From Candidatus Sulfopaludibacter sp. (lineage in GTDB: Bacteria; Acidobacteriota; Terriglobia; Bryobacterales; Bryobacteraceae): DNA of 64,000 nucleotides. The position numbers were made by a program, and so were the translations under genes. The stretch spans positions 1 to 64,000 of the forward strand of contig JARLGM010000003.1 in the NCBI GenBank assembly GCA_031292755.1, written 5' to 3'. Positions 42,803-52,158 of this stretch are shown here, in pieces (the first letter of the stretch is position 1; each line of letters opens with the position of its first letter). The notes below the pieces were generated by a model. The model made no database searches and was not told the origin of the DNA. It saw only the letters and a list, made by a program, of their open reading frames with translations.

Positions 42803-45800
42803 TCAAAACTCGAGTCGTGCCTGAAACGCCGTCATCCGCGGCGAGCTGTCGCCGCCGAGTCCCACGCCGAGCAGACCGGTCGGCGGCGCGGTGGTGTATG
42901 TGAGCGCTCCGAAACCCGTCTGCGTCGAGGGTCTCCCGGGGACACCCGCGTACACCACCGCCGGAAGCCCGAAGTTCGGATGATTCAAAACATTGAAGAC
43001 CTGCGCATCCACGCGAAGCTTCAAGTGCTCTTTCAAGCTGAACCATTTCGTCAGATAAAAATCGCCCCACACGAAATCGGGCCCTCGCAGGGCGTTTCTG
43101 CCGAGATTGCCGAACTGGCACTTTTGAGGATTGTCGCCACCGGCGCACGCCCCGGTGCTGGGGTCGACCGCCGAAACGAAAGCGTCCGGATTGAGCCATT
43201 GCACCGTGCCCGCCGGCGTGACACCCGCAATGGGACGATGCGCATAGACCGGCACGCCCGCCACCACGCTGGCAAATTGCGGACCGCTTCCTTGCACAAT
43301 GCCGTCACCGTTGGCCGAATAGGGCGTACTCAACACGGAGAAAGGCACGCCGCTGTGCCAGAACATGGTGCCCGACACCTGCCACCCATTCAGCACGGCG
43401 CCCAGCTTTTTGTTCCGCACCTTCACTGGCAATTGATACACATATTGCGCCGTCAGGTTGTCGCGGATATCGTAATCGCAAGGCCCGTATTGGCGGGCTA
43501 ACTCGCCCGGCAACGGCGTCAGAATTCCACCCGCTGAGAACGGCAAGAAACCTCCATTCGAAACTGTATCCATACAGTGGCTCCAAGTGTAATTCACGAG
43601 CACCTGCAGCCCGCGCGCGAGGCGCTTGTCGGCCGTCAATTGAAGCCCGTTGTAGTGACTGTTGGCACCGGTGCTAAGCTGCGTGACCGCTCCAAATCGC
43701 GGGTCGGACGGCTGGCCGTAGGGAAACGGCGCAAAGCAGCCCTGGCACACGGTCTGATAGCCGTTCACCTGCGTCTGGTACGGCTGGTTCACCGCGCGTG
43801 TGCCCACATACTGCGCCCGCAGATTGACGGTGGTGCCGATCTGCCGCTCCAGAGCGAAACTCCATTGCATGAAGTAGGGTGCGTGAAGCTTGCCATCCGG
43901 AACTGCTGTCATCGCCACCGGCTGCAGGCATGTGGCGGGATTCGAGGAGGTCGACGCGCACGATAGCTGCCCCCGCGTGAAGCCGGAGGTGAACGTCTGG
44001 TTCGCGGCGACCGTCGCGGCGATGGCACTGTCGATTCCGCTTCCGCCGGCGGTGCCGAGCAGCCCTCCTTGAAATGTCTTGGAATACGGCGGATTGACGC
44101 CGACCAAATCCACCACGCTTCCCGGCAGAATATCGCTGAACAGACCGAACCCGCTTCGCAGCACTGTCTTCGGTGTGATCTGCCAAGCAATAGCGGTCCG
44201 GGGCTGCAGAATCTCCATCGGCGTCCCTGCGAAGATATTGCCCAGGTGGGTTTGGATCGATGCATCGAGCGGCTGGTTGACGTTGTGGGAAATGGCGTCC
44301 CAGGAACCGGGCAGACGCGCCACGGCATCGTGCGGATTCACGGGATTGGAATTGTGGGTCGCGCGCAGACCGAAGGTCCAGGTGAAAGTTTTGGTTACTC
44401 GCCACGCATCCTGCGCGTAAACATCCAGGTTCAGGAAATTGTACGGCTGGGAATCGGATTGCGGAAAAGTCTCCGAAGCCGTCGACGCCACGCCGTAAAT
44501 GAACTGTGGCAGAGTCGCATACGAGACCGTAGGCACCACGCCCTCGCCGAAATCGTAATCGTTCAGCCGGAAGACGCGGATGTTGGTGCCAAACCTCAGT
44601 TCATGGGCGCCCGTGGTCCACGCCAGGTTGTCGTTGATGAAGAACCGCGAAGCGCGCCTGCCCTGCACCCACGTGTTGTCGAGGCCGCCGATAGTCGTGA
44701 ACGGGCTGCCTTCGAGCACCATGGGCCAAGCTGCGAGCGTCTTGGCGAGGTCGTTGGGGCCGAACAGGCTCTCGTACCAGGAAAATGCGGGATTGAAATA
44801 ATTCACGAGGCCCGGCGAAAACACGTGTGTGTAGCCGGTGGCCAAAGAGTAGAGCGGCTGGGGCGAAGCGGCGTCAAACAGAGGATTGATCGGGTCGGTA
44901 TATGCCGCCTGAAGACCAGTATCGGCTTGAATGCGAAACCAAGCCGTGTTCCGCTCGTTTACGTTGTAATCGATCCGCGCGGTCTGCACCTGCTCGCTAT
45001 CGTCGCTCGAATGCGAAATGCTCTGCCGATTGGCGCATCCATTGCCGTTCGGCGGACTGCCGGCTGCAGCGCCACCATCGCTGTTGAACGGGCAGCCCAG
45101 CACGGCAAGCGGCGCGCCCGCCGTACCTCCATACAGCGAAAATAACTTCTCGTAAAGAGGCACCAACTGCGGAGACGGCTGATAGGTGGATCCGGTGATG
45201 GAATCGGTTCCTCCGCGGGGAAGCTGGTGTAGGACGTAATTCTGAAACGCAGGGGTCGGCACCGTGGTCGCCGACACGATGGGAAGGGCGATGCGGACCC
45301 ACTCGCTATCGAAAAAGAAAAATAGCTTGTTACGCCGGATGGGTCCGCCCAGGCTGGCGCCGAAATGGTTCACGGTGGAGCGGGGCTTTTGATTTCCGGG
45401 TGTCGAGTTAGTGAAAAAATCGGTCGCGTTGAATCGCGACCCGTTCCACCGTTCGTACAGGTTGCCGTGAAACCGATTGGTGCCGGACTTGGTGACGTAG
45501 TTCACCTGCGCCGCTCCGTATCGTCCCTGATCGACCGCGTAAGAGAGGGTATTCACGGTAACCTCGGCAATCGAGTTGAGCCCCAGAACGAGATTGGTGG
45601 ACAACCCGCTATTCAGATTGGTCAGCGGATCGTTGGTTTCCAGGCCGTCCACGATGTAGCCATTCGATAGCGAGGGCAGGCCGTTGAACTGGACGTTTCC
45701 ATAGCCGTTGGTGCCGCCCACGAAATCGTTCCCGCTGCCGGCCGTGTTGATCAGCGCGCCGGCGGCGAATTGTAGCGGATAGGTCAGGTCGCCGCCGGGA

Positions 45801-46234
45801 TTCGGCAGATCTTCGAGCGCGCGCGCCGAAATCGTGGTGGAGGTATTGGCGTTTTGTGGATTGACTAGCGGCGCGCCCTCGGTCACCGTGATGGTCTGGT
45901 TTTTGGCGGCGAGTTCCAGGATGAGGTCGACGGTTTGCTTTTGGCCGAGGCCGGCCATGACGGAGCGGTTCTCGCGCGGCTCAAACTGGTCGGCCTCCGC
46001 CTTGACCGCATAGGGACCCGGTTTGAGTTGCGGGAAGTTGAAGCGCCCGTCGGCATCAGTGCGGAGGGAGCGTTTCGAGCCGTTGTCCGTATTGATAATC
46101 GTCACCGTGGCGCCGGCAATCGCCGCGCCCGTTCGATCCGTTACCGTGCCGACGATGGCGCTGGTGGTCTCGCCTTGCCCCCAGAGGGAGGCGGTCAAAA
46201 GGGCCAGGCATGACAACCGGCCGAAATTAGGCAT
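42803..46234 (-). CDS. Oar-like TonB-dependent outer-membrane receptor
   Basis: A 1143-residue outer-membrane protein. The signal peptide (NFGRLSCLALLTASLWGQ) is followed by a carboxypeptidase-regulatory domain (about 22-105: IVGTVTDRTGAAIAGATVTI). A TonB plug with VTEGAPLVNPQNANTSTTIS comes next, and a long barrel ends in an aromatic C-terminus (FQARLEF). Such proteins import large substrates such as glycans, peptides or metal chelates with TonB energy. The ATG at 46234 lies inside a perfect TTAGGCATGCCTAA palindrome and only 6 bases after a TATGAT box. A DtxR-family regulator is divergent, so metal-responsive control is likely. Confidence 0.93.
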   Translation of the reverse strand: MPNFGRLSCLALLTASLWGQGETTSAIVGTVTDRTGAAIAGATVTIINTDNGSKRSLRTDADGRFNFPQLKPGPYAVKAEADQFEPRENRSVMAGLGQKQTVDLILELAAKNQTITVTEGAPLVNPQNANTSTTISARALEDLPNPGGDLTYPLQFAAGALINTAGSGNDFVGGTNGYGNVQFNGLPSLSNGYIVDGLETNDPLTNLNSGLSTNLVLGLNSIAEVTVNTLSYAVDQGRYGAAQVNYVTKSGTNRFHGNLYERWNGSRFNATDFFTNSTPGNQKPRSTVNHFGASLGGPIRRNKLFFFFDSEWVRIALPIVSATTVPTPAFQNYVLHQLPRGGTDSITGSTYQPSPQLVPLYEKLFSLYGGTAGAPLAVLGCPFNSDGGAAAGSPPNGNGCANRQSISHSSDDSEQVQTARIDYNVNERNTAWFRIQADTGLQAAYTDPINPLFDAASPQPLYSLATGYTHVFSPGLVNYFNPAFSWYESLFGPNDLAKTLAAWPMVLEGSPFTTIGGLDNTWVQGRRASRFFINDNLAWTTGAHELRFGTNIRVFRLNDYDFGEGVVPTVSYATLPQFIYGVASTASETFPQSDSQPYNFLNLDVYAQDAWRVTKTFTWTFGLRATHNSNPVNPHDAVARLPGSWDAISHNVNQPLDASIQTHLGNIFAGTPMEILQPRTAIAWQITPKTVLRSGFGLFSDILPGSVVDLVGVNPPYSKTFQGGLLGTAGGSGIDSAIAATVAANQTFTSGFTRGQLSCASTSSNPATCLQPVAMTAVPDGKLHAPYFMQWSFALERQIGTTVNLRAQYVGTRAVNQPYQTQVNGYQTVCQGCFAPFPYGQPSDPRFGAVTQLSTGANSHYNGLQLTADKRLARGLQVLVNYTWSHCMDTVSNGGFLPFSAGGILTPLPGELARQYGPCDYDIRDNLTAQYVYQLPVKVRNKKLGAVLNGWQVSGTMFWHSGVPFSVLSTPYSANGDGIVQGSGPQFASVVAGVPVYAHRPIAGVTPAGTVQWLNPDAFVSAVDPSTGACAGGDNPQKCQFGNLGRNALRGPDFVWGDFYLTKWFSLKEHLKLRVDAQVFNVLNHPNFGLPAVVYAGVPGRPSTQTGFGALTYTTAPPTGLLGVGLGGDSSPRMTAFQARLEF

Positions 46235-46240
46235 GCCTAA
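46227..46240. promoter_or_regulatory. DtxR-family operator TTAGGCATGCCTAA
   Basis: A perfect 14-base palindrome whose TTAGG and CCTAA halves match the outer halves of DtxR/IdeR boxes. It covers the receptor start codon and the bases just after a minus-strand TATGAT (46241-46246), while the DtxR-like gene begins 40 bases to the right. A bound repressor would block receptor transcription initiation. Confidence 0.75.
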
Positions 46241-46272
46241 ATCATACACGAGGTGGCCTCATCGCCTATACT
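46241..46272. promoter_or_regulatory. Divergent -10 elements for receptor and DtxR genes
   Basis: On the minus strand TATGAT (46241-46246) precedes the receptor ATG by 6 bases. On the plus strand TATACT (46267-46272) precedes the GTG of the DtxR-like gene by 7 bases. Both spacings are those of leaderless transcripts, and neither start has a ribosome-binding site. Matching -35 hexamers are weak. Confidence 0.5.
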
Positions 46273-46279
46273 CTTTTTA

Positions 46280-46978
46280 GTGACCGCGAAAACCACCGAG
46301 GCCGTGGACGATTACCTGAAGGCGATCCTGGAACTGAGCGGACCCGCGGCCGAACGGGTCACCAGCAACGCACTGGCGGCACATTTGGACGTACGGCCAG
46401 CCTCGGTTACCGGCATGCTCCAGAAGCTTGCTGAGCAACAGCCATCGTTTGTGAAGTATGAGAAGCATTACGGGGTGCGCTTGAGCGAACTGGGGAAACG
46501 CCGGGCGCTGGAGGTGCAGCGGCATCATCGCCTTATCGAACGATTCCTGCACGATGTGTTGGATTTTGCCTGGGACGAAGTGCACGAAGAGGCCGAACGC
46601 CTGGAGCATTATATCTCCGAACGTCTGGAGGACCGGATTGCGGCTAAATTAGGCTTCCCTGAAACGGACCCACACGGGCACATCATCCCGGAAAAGGACG
46701 GAGAGGTAGCGGAGCGCAAGGAAATCGCCCTGTCCCAGTGGCCGTGTGCGGTGCCGGCTGTGATATCGAGCGTTTCCGATCGTGATCCCAATGCTCTGCG
46801 TGAAATGAAGCGAATGGGGCTGGTGCCGGGTACCGGCCTGATCGTCAAGCCGGGAACGCGGTACGCGTCGCTGCTGGTGCGCATCGGCGCACAAGCGCCC
46901 ACGCGTCTAAGCCGGGAACTGGCATCTGGAATTAAGGTGGTCGAACGTCGCACCCTGACGGGAAACGCGCGCGGCTGA
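46280..46978 (+). CDS. DtxR/MntR-family metal-dependent repressor with FeoA-like domain
   Basis: A 232-residue regulator. It has a winged helix (TTEAVDDYLKAILELSG, then VRPASVTGMLQKLAEQQ), a metal-binding dimerisation domain (RHHRLIERFLHDVLDFAWDE, with HEEAERLEHYIS), and a C-terminal SH3-like FeoA domain (about 160-232). Likely metal ligands are Asp11, His83, Glu109 and His110. It should bind the TTAGGCATGCCTAA palindrome next to it when loaded with Fe2+ or Mn2+; which metal cannot be told. The GTG at 46280 keeps all conserved residues and suits a leaderless transcript. A GTG at 46253 is also in frame. Confidence 0.9.
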   Translation: MTAKTTEAVDDYLKAILELSGPAAERVTSNALAAHLDVRPASVTGMLQKLAEQQPSFVKYEKHYGVRLSELGKRRALEVQRHHRLIERFLHDVLDFAWDEVHEEAERLEHYISERLEDRIAAKLGFPETDPHGHIIPEKDGEVAERKEIALSQWPCAVPAVISSVSDRDPNALREMKRMGLVPGTGLIVKPGTRYASLLVRIGAQAPTRLSRELASGIKVVERRTLTGNARG

Positions 46979-46999
46979 CCTGGAACGCGTAATAATACA

Positions 47000-47011
47000 T
47001 TCAGGCCTGAA
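47000..47011. promoter_or_regulatory. TTCAGGCCTGAA palindrome upstream of secreted-protein gene
   Basis: A perfect 12-base palindrome between AT-rich -10-like sequence (TAATAATAC, 46990-46998) and the ATG at 47034. The position suits an operator just after the transcription start. The half-site differs from the DtxR box nearby, so another regulator is implied, or none. Confidence 0.4.
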
Positions 47012-47033
47012 AGTGTAGGCCGGGGTGGTTATC

Positions 47034-48704
47034 ATGCGACTCGATACGCCGATCAAGCTGGCAGTCTGCCTGCTGAGCGGAGTGCTGGCCCTGGCTGCAT
47101 TCCAAACGTCCGGCTCCGATAAGGAGAAGGCCAAAGACAATAACAACGCCTCGCTCGAAGGCAAAATATCCCACGCGATCACCGGCGAACCCGTGAAGAA
47201 GGTCAGCGTGATCCTCTCCAGCCGCGGCAAGAACATTACCGCCGAGACCGATGACAAGGGAGTATTCTCTTTCGAAAATCTGGAACCCGGGCGCTATACC
47301 CTGATGGCGCAGAAGAACGGCTTCGCCCCCGGCGCTTACGGAGCGCGCGGCAACTCCATGGCCGGCACACCCCTGAACCTGTCCGCAGGCATGCAGATGA
47401 AGGAGTTGAACTGGAAGCTTCTGCCCAATGCGGTGATCACCGGCAAAGTGCTGGACGCCGACGGCGAGCCCATCCAGAATGCCATGGTGATGCCCATGAT
47501 TGCGGCCTATGACAAAGGCAGGAAGATGTGGGCGCCAGCGGGACAAGCCATGACCAACGATCAGGGCGAATACCGGGTCGCCAACCTGAAGGCCGGCAAG
47601 TACATCGTGATGGCATCGAACCTGGTGAACAATCTCACCGGCAGCATGACCGGCGCGGCCGCCCGGCCCACCGCGGACAAACCGGAGCCAGCCTACATCA
47701 CCACCTACTATCCCAGTGTTGCCGACCAGGAGACCGCGTCGCCGGTGGAAGTCGGCGTTGGCGGCGAAGTCGGCCGTATCGATGTCCACCTGGTGAAAGT
47801 GGATTCGTTCCGCGTCAAAGGCCGCTGGGACAACGCGCCAACGCAGGGCAAGATGACCCTGGTGGTGCTCACGCCCAAGGGCTCGGGCATCCTGGGCATG
47901 CTCTCCGCCAACCGGGCGCAACTGAATCCCGACGGCAGCTTCGAATTTCGTGGTGTGCCGCCGGGCGAATATATGCTCAGCGCCACTCAGGATTTCCTCT
48001 CGCCCATGGGCGCGCAGATGCCGGTGCAGGTGAAGGATCGCCACATCGGCGGTCTCATTATGCAGACCGTGGCGCCGATCGATCTTGCAGGCAGCCTCGT
48101 GGTGGAAGGGAAGGGAGGCGACAAGATCGATCTGAAGCAGTTGGGCGCCCGGCTGAATCCGGCGGATTTCATCCTGCTGAACCTGCCGAAAGCTACCCCC
48201 GATGAAGCCGGCAAGTTCACCTTCAAGGGCGTGTCTCCGGCGCGCTACGAGGTGAGCACCGACAACGGGTCCGCGCAGCTTTACATCAAGAGCGTGAAGT
48301 ACGTGGATCATGAGGTGGATGACGACGGCATCGATCTTTCGGCCGGCGCGTTGGGGCCTGTCCAGATTACGCTCAGCACCGAAGGCGCTGAAGTGAAGGG
48401 GGCCGTTACGGGAGAAGACGGCAACGCGATGCCCGGCGTGAGCGTGGTGCTGGTGCCGGACTCGCGGCGGATCTCGCAGTTCCACAATACCGTGAGCGAT
48501 CAGAAGGGCGCCTTCGAGTTTAAGAATCTGCCGCCTGGCGATTACAAGCTGCTGGCCTGGGAAGAACTGGAACCGAACCAGTTCCAGAATCCGGAATTTC
48601 TGGCCAAATACATCGCCAGGGCGGAAACCGTCCGCCTGATGGCCAACGACAGGAAGTCGTTTTCGCTGCCGGCCATCCCGGCCGCGGTCAGCGGACGGAA
48701 GTAG
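47034..48704 (+). CDS. Secreted protein with several carboxypeptidase-regulatory domains
   Basis: A 556-residue exported protein. The signal peptide (RLDTPIKLAVCLLSGVLALA) is followed by at least three or four beta-sandwich repeats of the carboxypeptidase-regulatory type. The signatures are GVFSFENLEPGRYTLMAQ near 83, GEYRVANLKAGKYIVMAS near 180, GSFEFRGVPPGEYMLSAT near 305 and GAFEFKNLPPGDYKLLAW near 490. Such domains are adhesive or structural modules. The Lys/Asp/Asn-rich SDKEKAKDNNN after the signal may be a flexible linker. No enzyme motif is seen. Confidence 0.82.
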   Translation: MRLDTPIKLAVCLLSGVLALAAFQTSGSDKEKAKDNNNASLEGKISHAITGEPVKKVSVILSSRGKNITAETDDKGVFSFENLEPGRYTLMAQKNGFAPGAYGARGNSMAGTPLNLSAGMQMKELNWKLLPNAVITGKVLDADGEPIQNAMVMPMIAAYDKGRKMWAPAGQAMTNDQGEYRVANLKAGKYIVMASNLVNNLTGSMTGAAARPTADKPEPAYITTYYPSVADQETASPVEVGVGGEVGRIDVHLVKVDSFRVKGRWDNAPTQGKMTLVVLTPKGSGILGMLSANRAQLNPDGSFEFRGVPPGEYMLSATQDFLSPMGAQMPVQVKDRHIGGLIMQTVAPIDLAGSLVVEGKGGDKIDLKQLGARLNPADFILLNLPKATPDEAGKFTFKGVSPARYEVSTDNGSAQLYIKSVKYVDHEVDDDGIDLSAGALGPVQITLSTEGAEVKGAVTGEDGNAMPGVSVVLVPDSRRISQFHNTVSDQKGAFEFKNLPPGDYKLLAWEELEPNQFQNPEFLAKYIARAETVRLMANDRKSFSLPAIPAAVSGRK

Positions 48705-48732
48705 AAGGTTTCGTCGTATGATATTCCGTTAG

Positions 48733-50949
48733 GTGCAGCCCGGCGGACGGATCGGTAAGTACGAGTTGGAGGAATTCCTCGGCGGGGGAATGTCTCATGT
48801 CTACCGGGCGCGGGATACGGTGCTCGGCCGCACCGTGGCCGTCAAGATCCTCACCGAAGCCGCCTGCGCCCAACCGGACGCCAAGGTTCGTTTCCTGGCC
48901 GAAGCGCGCCTGGCCAGCAACCTCACCCACGATAATGTCCTGAGCATTTACGACTTCGGGGAAGACCAGCAGAACCGCCCGTTCATGGTGATGGAGTTCC
49001 TGCGCGGTCAGAATTTGAGCAACGCCATCCGCAACGGAGAGACGGGCGATACTGACGGTAAGATCCGCACCGCCTTGCAGGTGGCTCGGGCCATTGAGTA
49101 CATCCACAGCCAGAAAGTGATTCACCGCGACATCAAGCCCGAGAACGTTCACATCACGCGCGCGGGCGTTGCCAAACTGATGGATTTCGGCATCGCCAAG
49201 ACTGAGGGCCTCAGTATGACCCGCACGGGTTATGTCCTGGGGACGCCCTACTACATGGCGCCGGAGCAGGTGACGGGCAAGGCCGTCACCGAACAGGCGG
49301 ACGTCTACGCATTCGGTGTGCTGCTCTTCGAACTGATGACGGGAGTGAAGCCGATCTCGGGGGATACGGTCGAACGCATTTTCTATATCATCCTGAATGA
49401 GCCGCTCGATCTTTCGCCGCTCATTGCCTCGGGCGCGCCCCCGGAACTCTGCGACTTGGTGGCCCGCTGCACGGCGAAGAGTCCAGCCGGCCGGCCGCCG
49501 GGCTTTGCTCCGGTCTGCGCCGTGCTGGAACAACTGGCGGGAGAGAGCAGTCCGCCGGTTGCCGCGCCGCGCCGGACGGTTGGTGTCACGCGCCGCTTCC
49601 TGGCGATTTGGGCCTCGGTTGCGTTTCTGGCGCTCTCGCTCGGCGTCGGTTTTGGTTTGGCCTGGGCGGGATACCACCGGCTGGATACCCAGGTGCGCGC
49701 CACGGCGGAGGCGATTTCAGCGGCGGGAATTGCCTCCGACGGATTGATCGGCGCCGAGGGTCTGAAGCAGTTCGATATCCTGCGAGAACACCTTGACACG
49801 ATCGACCGCTATCACCGGCAGGGCGCTCCGTTGGGTTATCGCCTGGGGTCGATGCTCTGGGGTGACCTGTACCGGCCCGCCCGCCGCCTGTATTTCGACC
49901 GCCTCCGCACTTTTTTCCTGGGACCCGCGCAAAATAATCAACTGCAATTTCTGCGCGGCCTGCCCGCGGCCCCCGGGCCGGCTTACAGCTCGGTCTACGA
50001 AACCCTGAAGGCGTATCTCTGCACTACCTCGCAACCGGACAAGAGCGATGCGAGCTTTCTGGTTCCCGTGCTGCTGCACTGGTGGGACGCCGGTCTGAAT
50101 CCCGGCGCGGATCGCGAATCCGGGGCCAGCCGGCAAATCGAATTCTACGCGCAGGAACTGACGAAGGACGATCCGTTCCCGCCAGACGCCGACGTCGCCG
50201 CCGTTACCCAGGCGCGACGGTACCTGGACCAGTTTCCGGGCTTGGAGAGGGTGTACGCCTTCGTAATGGCGGAAGCCGCCAAGCGCGACCGGCCGCTCAG
50301 CTTTAACCGCCGGTTTCCGGAGTCCGGACAGGTGCTCACGGAATCGTACGAGGTTCCCGCGCAGTTTACCAGAGGCGGTTGGGACTTCGTACACGGCGCG
50401 ATCCTGCCCGGAGAGCGCTACCTCGCCGGTGAAGTCTGGGTGGTGGGGGACCACGCGGCGCCGGACGTGGACCGGTCGCGCCTGGCCGGAGATCTTTCCG
50501 AGCGTTACCGCGCGGACTTTGCACAAGCCTGGCGCGAATACCTGCATGGCGGCATGCTGGCGCGGTTCACCAGCCTGAAAGACGCGGCGGCAAAACTCGC
50601 GTCGCTGGCAGGCGAGAAATCGCCGCTGCAGGAGTGGCTGAATCTGGCGGCACAAAATACGGCGGTGGACGATCCCGGGATCCGCGCGACATTCCAGCCC
50701 GTGGAAGCCGCTCTGGCGGCCAGCCGGCGCTATCGGGATGCCCTGGCCGCTTTGAGCACTGCCGCGAACCGGGTGCTCGGCCGCCATGCGACGGACGCGG
50801 ACACAGCGGCCGTAGTGGACCGGACCGAACAGACGGCCAAAGCGATTGAGGCAGCGTTTCATGCCGACTCCGCCGGTCATCTGGAAGTCCAGGTGTCGCG
50901 CGTTCTCGACGAGCCTATCGCCGGCGCCAAACACCTGATGCTGCGCTGA
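48733..50949 (+). CDS. Ser/Thr protein kinase fused to IcmF/TssM-like domain
   Basis: A 738-residue membrane protein. Residues 8-270 form a complete Hanks-type kinase: glycine loop LGGGMSHVYRA, Lys38, HRDIKPEN with Asp133, DFG at 151-153, and APEQ near 177. One membrane helix lies at about 303-326. The remaining 410 residues match the periplasmic IcmF-related part of TssM: SSVYETLKAYLCTT near 420, RRYLDQFPGLERVYAFV near 500, YEVPAQFTRGGWDF near 545, and the LAGEKSPLQEWLNLAAQNT block near 632. TssM's cytoplasmic GTPase part is replaced by the kinase. No other type VI secretion gene is present. The GTG start follows TATGAT by 10 bases. Confidence 0.85.
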   Translation: MQPGGRIGKYELEEFLGGGMSHVYRARDTVLGRTVAVKILTEAACAQPDAKVRFLAEARLASNLTHDNVLSIYDFGEDQQNRPFMVMEFLRGQNLSNAIRNGETGDTDGKIRTALQVARAIEYIHSQKVIHRDIKPENVHITRAGVAKLMDFGIAKTEGLSMTRTGYVLGTPYYMAPEQVTGKAVTEQADVYAFGVLLFELMTGVKPISGDTVERIFYIILNEPLDLSPLIASGAPPELCDLVARCTAKSPAGRPPGFAPVCAVLEQLAGESSPPVAAPRRTVGVTRRFLAIWASVAFLALSLGVGFGLAWAGYHRLDTQVRATAEAISAAGIASDGLIGAEGLKQFDILREHLDTIDRYHRQGAPLGYRLGSMLWGDLYRPARRLYFDRLRTFFLGPAQNNQLQFLRGLPAAPGPAYSSVYETLKAYLCTTSQPDKSDASFLVPVLLHWWDAGLNPGADRESGASRQIEFYAQELTKDDPFPPDADVAAVTQARRYLDQFPGLERVYAFVMAEAAKRDRPLSFNRRFPESGQVLTESYEVPAQFTRGGWDFVHGAILPGERYLAGEVWVVGDHAAPDVDRSRLAGDLSERYRADFAQAWREYLHGGMLARFTSLKDAAAKLASLAGEKSPLQEWLNLAAQNTAVDDPGIRATFQPVEAALAASRRYRDALAALSTAANRVLGRHATDADTAAVVDRTEQTAKAIEAAFHADSAGHLEVQVSRVLDEPIAGAKHLMLR

Positions 50950-50961
50950 GTGCCCGGAGGT

Positions 50962-52158
50962 TTACGGTTTGAGGCCCGCCAACTGCCTTTCCAAAAAGCG
51001 CCGCTCCGGCGCGGAGCATTCGCAGGTGAGCGCCTTTTTCAGGTAAGCCACCGCTTTTTGTGTATCGCCCAGTTCCTGCCAGAGGCGCCCGAGCGTGGCC
51101 GGGAGCAGGTGGTAGCGTTGCAGGGCGGGATGGTTCTCGATGGATTCGGCGGCGCGCAATCCAGCCTCCGCGCCGCGGCATCGCGATAGCGCCACCGCGC
51201 GATTCAGGGCGATGACCGGCGATGGATTCAGCGCATAGAGCTGATCGTACTGGTCCGCGATGTAATCCCAGGGAGTCGATTCGAAATCGGGCGCGGTGGC
51301 GTGGGCCGCCGCAATGCCGGCTTCCAGGTGCCAGGCGGTCAGCCGCTCGCCGGCAGCCGAGCGATCCAGATGGCGCAGCCCTTCGGCGATGCGCTCCCGA
51401 TTCCAGAGCGACCGGTCCTGACCGGCGAGCAACAGCAGGTCGCCTTGGGCATCGAGGCGCGCCGGTCCGCGGGCCGATTGCAGCAGGAACAGGGCCAGCA
51501 GGGCGTCCACGTGCGGTGCGCCGGTTGCGGGGTGACTCGCCAGCAGGCGCGCCAGCCGGATCGCCTCCCCGGCGAATTCGCCCGCTCCGCTATAGCCTTC
51601 GTTGAACATCAGGTAAAGCGTCTCGATCACCGAATCCAGCCGTTCCCGCGGCAGTCCCTCCAGTTCGAAGGTCAGGTCGAGGTCGCGAATCAACCGCTTG
51701 GCCCGTACGATGCGCTGCGCCGCGGCGCTTTCCTGAATCAGAAACGCGCGTGCGATTTCGCCGGTCCCGAAGCCGCCCACCGTCTTCAGCGTCAGCGCCA
51801 CGCGGGCTTCGCGTGGAATTTCGGGGTGGCAGCAGAGGAACATCATGGCGAGCTGGTCGTCCACCTCTTCCGCCGGCGAAGGAGGACGCGAGATGGCGCG
51901 CGCGATCTCGGGAGCCTTGGCCGCAAACGATGCCTGCCGGCGCAGCACGTCCAGCGCCCGGTTGCGGGCTACCTGGATGAGCCACGCCGAAGGGTTCGCC
52001 GGCACACCGCTGTGCGGCCACTGCTGCAAGGCCTTCACCAGCGCTTCCTGGACCACGTCTTCCGCCAATGAAAGATGGCGCGGGCCCAGGATGCGGGTGA
52101 GGGTCGAAACCAGCAGACCTGCCTGACGGCGGAACAGATGGTCGACCAGATCGTTCAT
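50962..52158 (-). CDS. ECF42-type RNA polymerase sigma factor with C-terminal TPR-like extension
   Basis: A 398-residue extracytoplasmic-function sigma factor. Sigma-2 (about 10-75, DVVQEALVKALQQWP, then WLIQVARNRALDVLRRQ) and sigma-4 (about 110-165, LTLKTVGGFGTGEIARAFL) are followed by a long helical extension of about 220 residues (YLMFNEGYSGAG motif, then TPR-like pairs) in place of a separate anti-sigma factor. This architecture, plus the adjacent DGPF protein, defines the ECF42 group. It probably directs its own operon. The start overlaps the DGPF stop by 4 bases. Confidence 0.92.
   Translation of the reverse strand: MNDLVDHLFRRQAGLLVSTLTRILGPRHLSLAEDVVQEALVKALQQWPHSGVPANPSAWLIQVARNRALDVLRRQASFAAKAPEIARAISRPPSPAEEVDDQLAMMFLCCHPEIPREARVALTLKTVGGFGTGEIARAFLIQESAAAQRIVRAKRLIRDLDLTFELEGLPRERLDSVIETLYLMFNEGYSGAGEFAGEAIRLARLLASHPATGAPHVDALLALFLLQSARGPARLDAQGDLLLLAGQDRSLWNRERIAEGLRHLDRSAAGERLTAWHLEAGIAAAHATAPDFESTPWDYIADQYDQLYALNPSPVIALNRAVALSRCRGAEAGLRAAESIENHPALQRYHLLPATLGRLWQELGDTQKAVAYLKKALTCECSAPERRFLERQLAGLKP

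Noticed and set aside
48733-50949. Possible type VI secretion locus because of the TssM-like domain
   Set aside because: No TssB, TssC, Hcp, VgrG, ClpV or baseplate genes are present within the window; only the domain fusion is supported.
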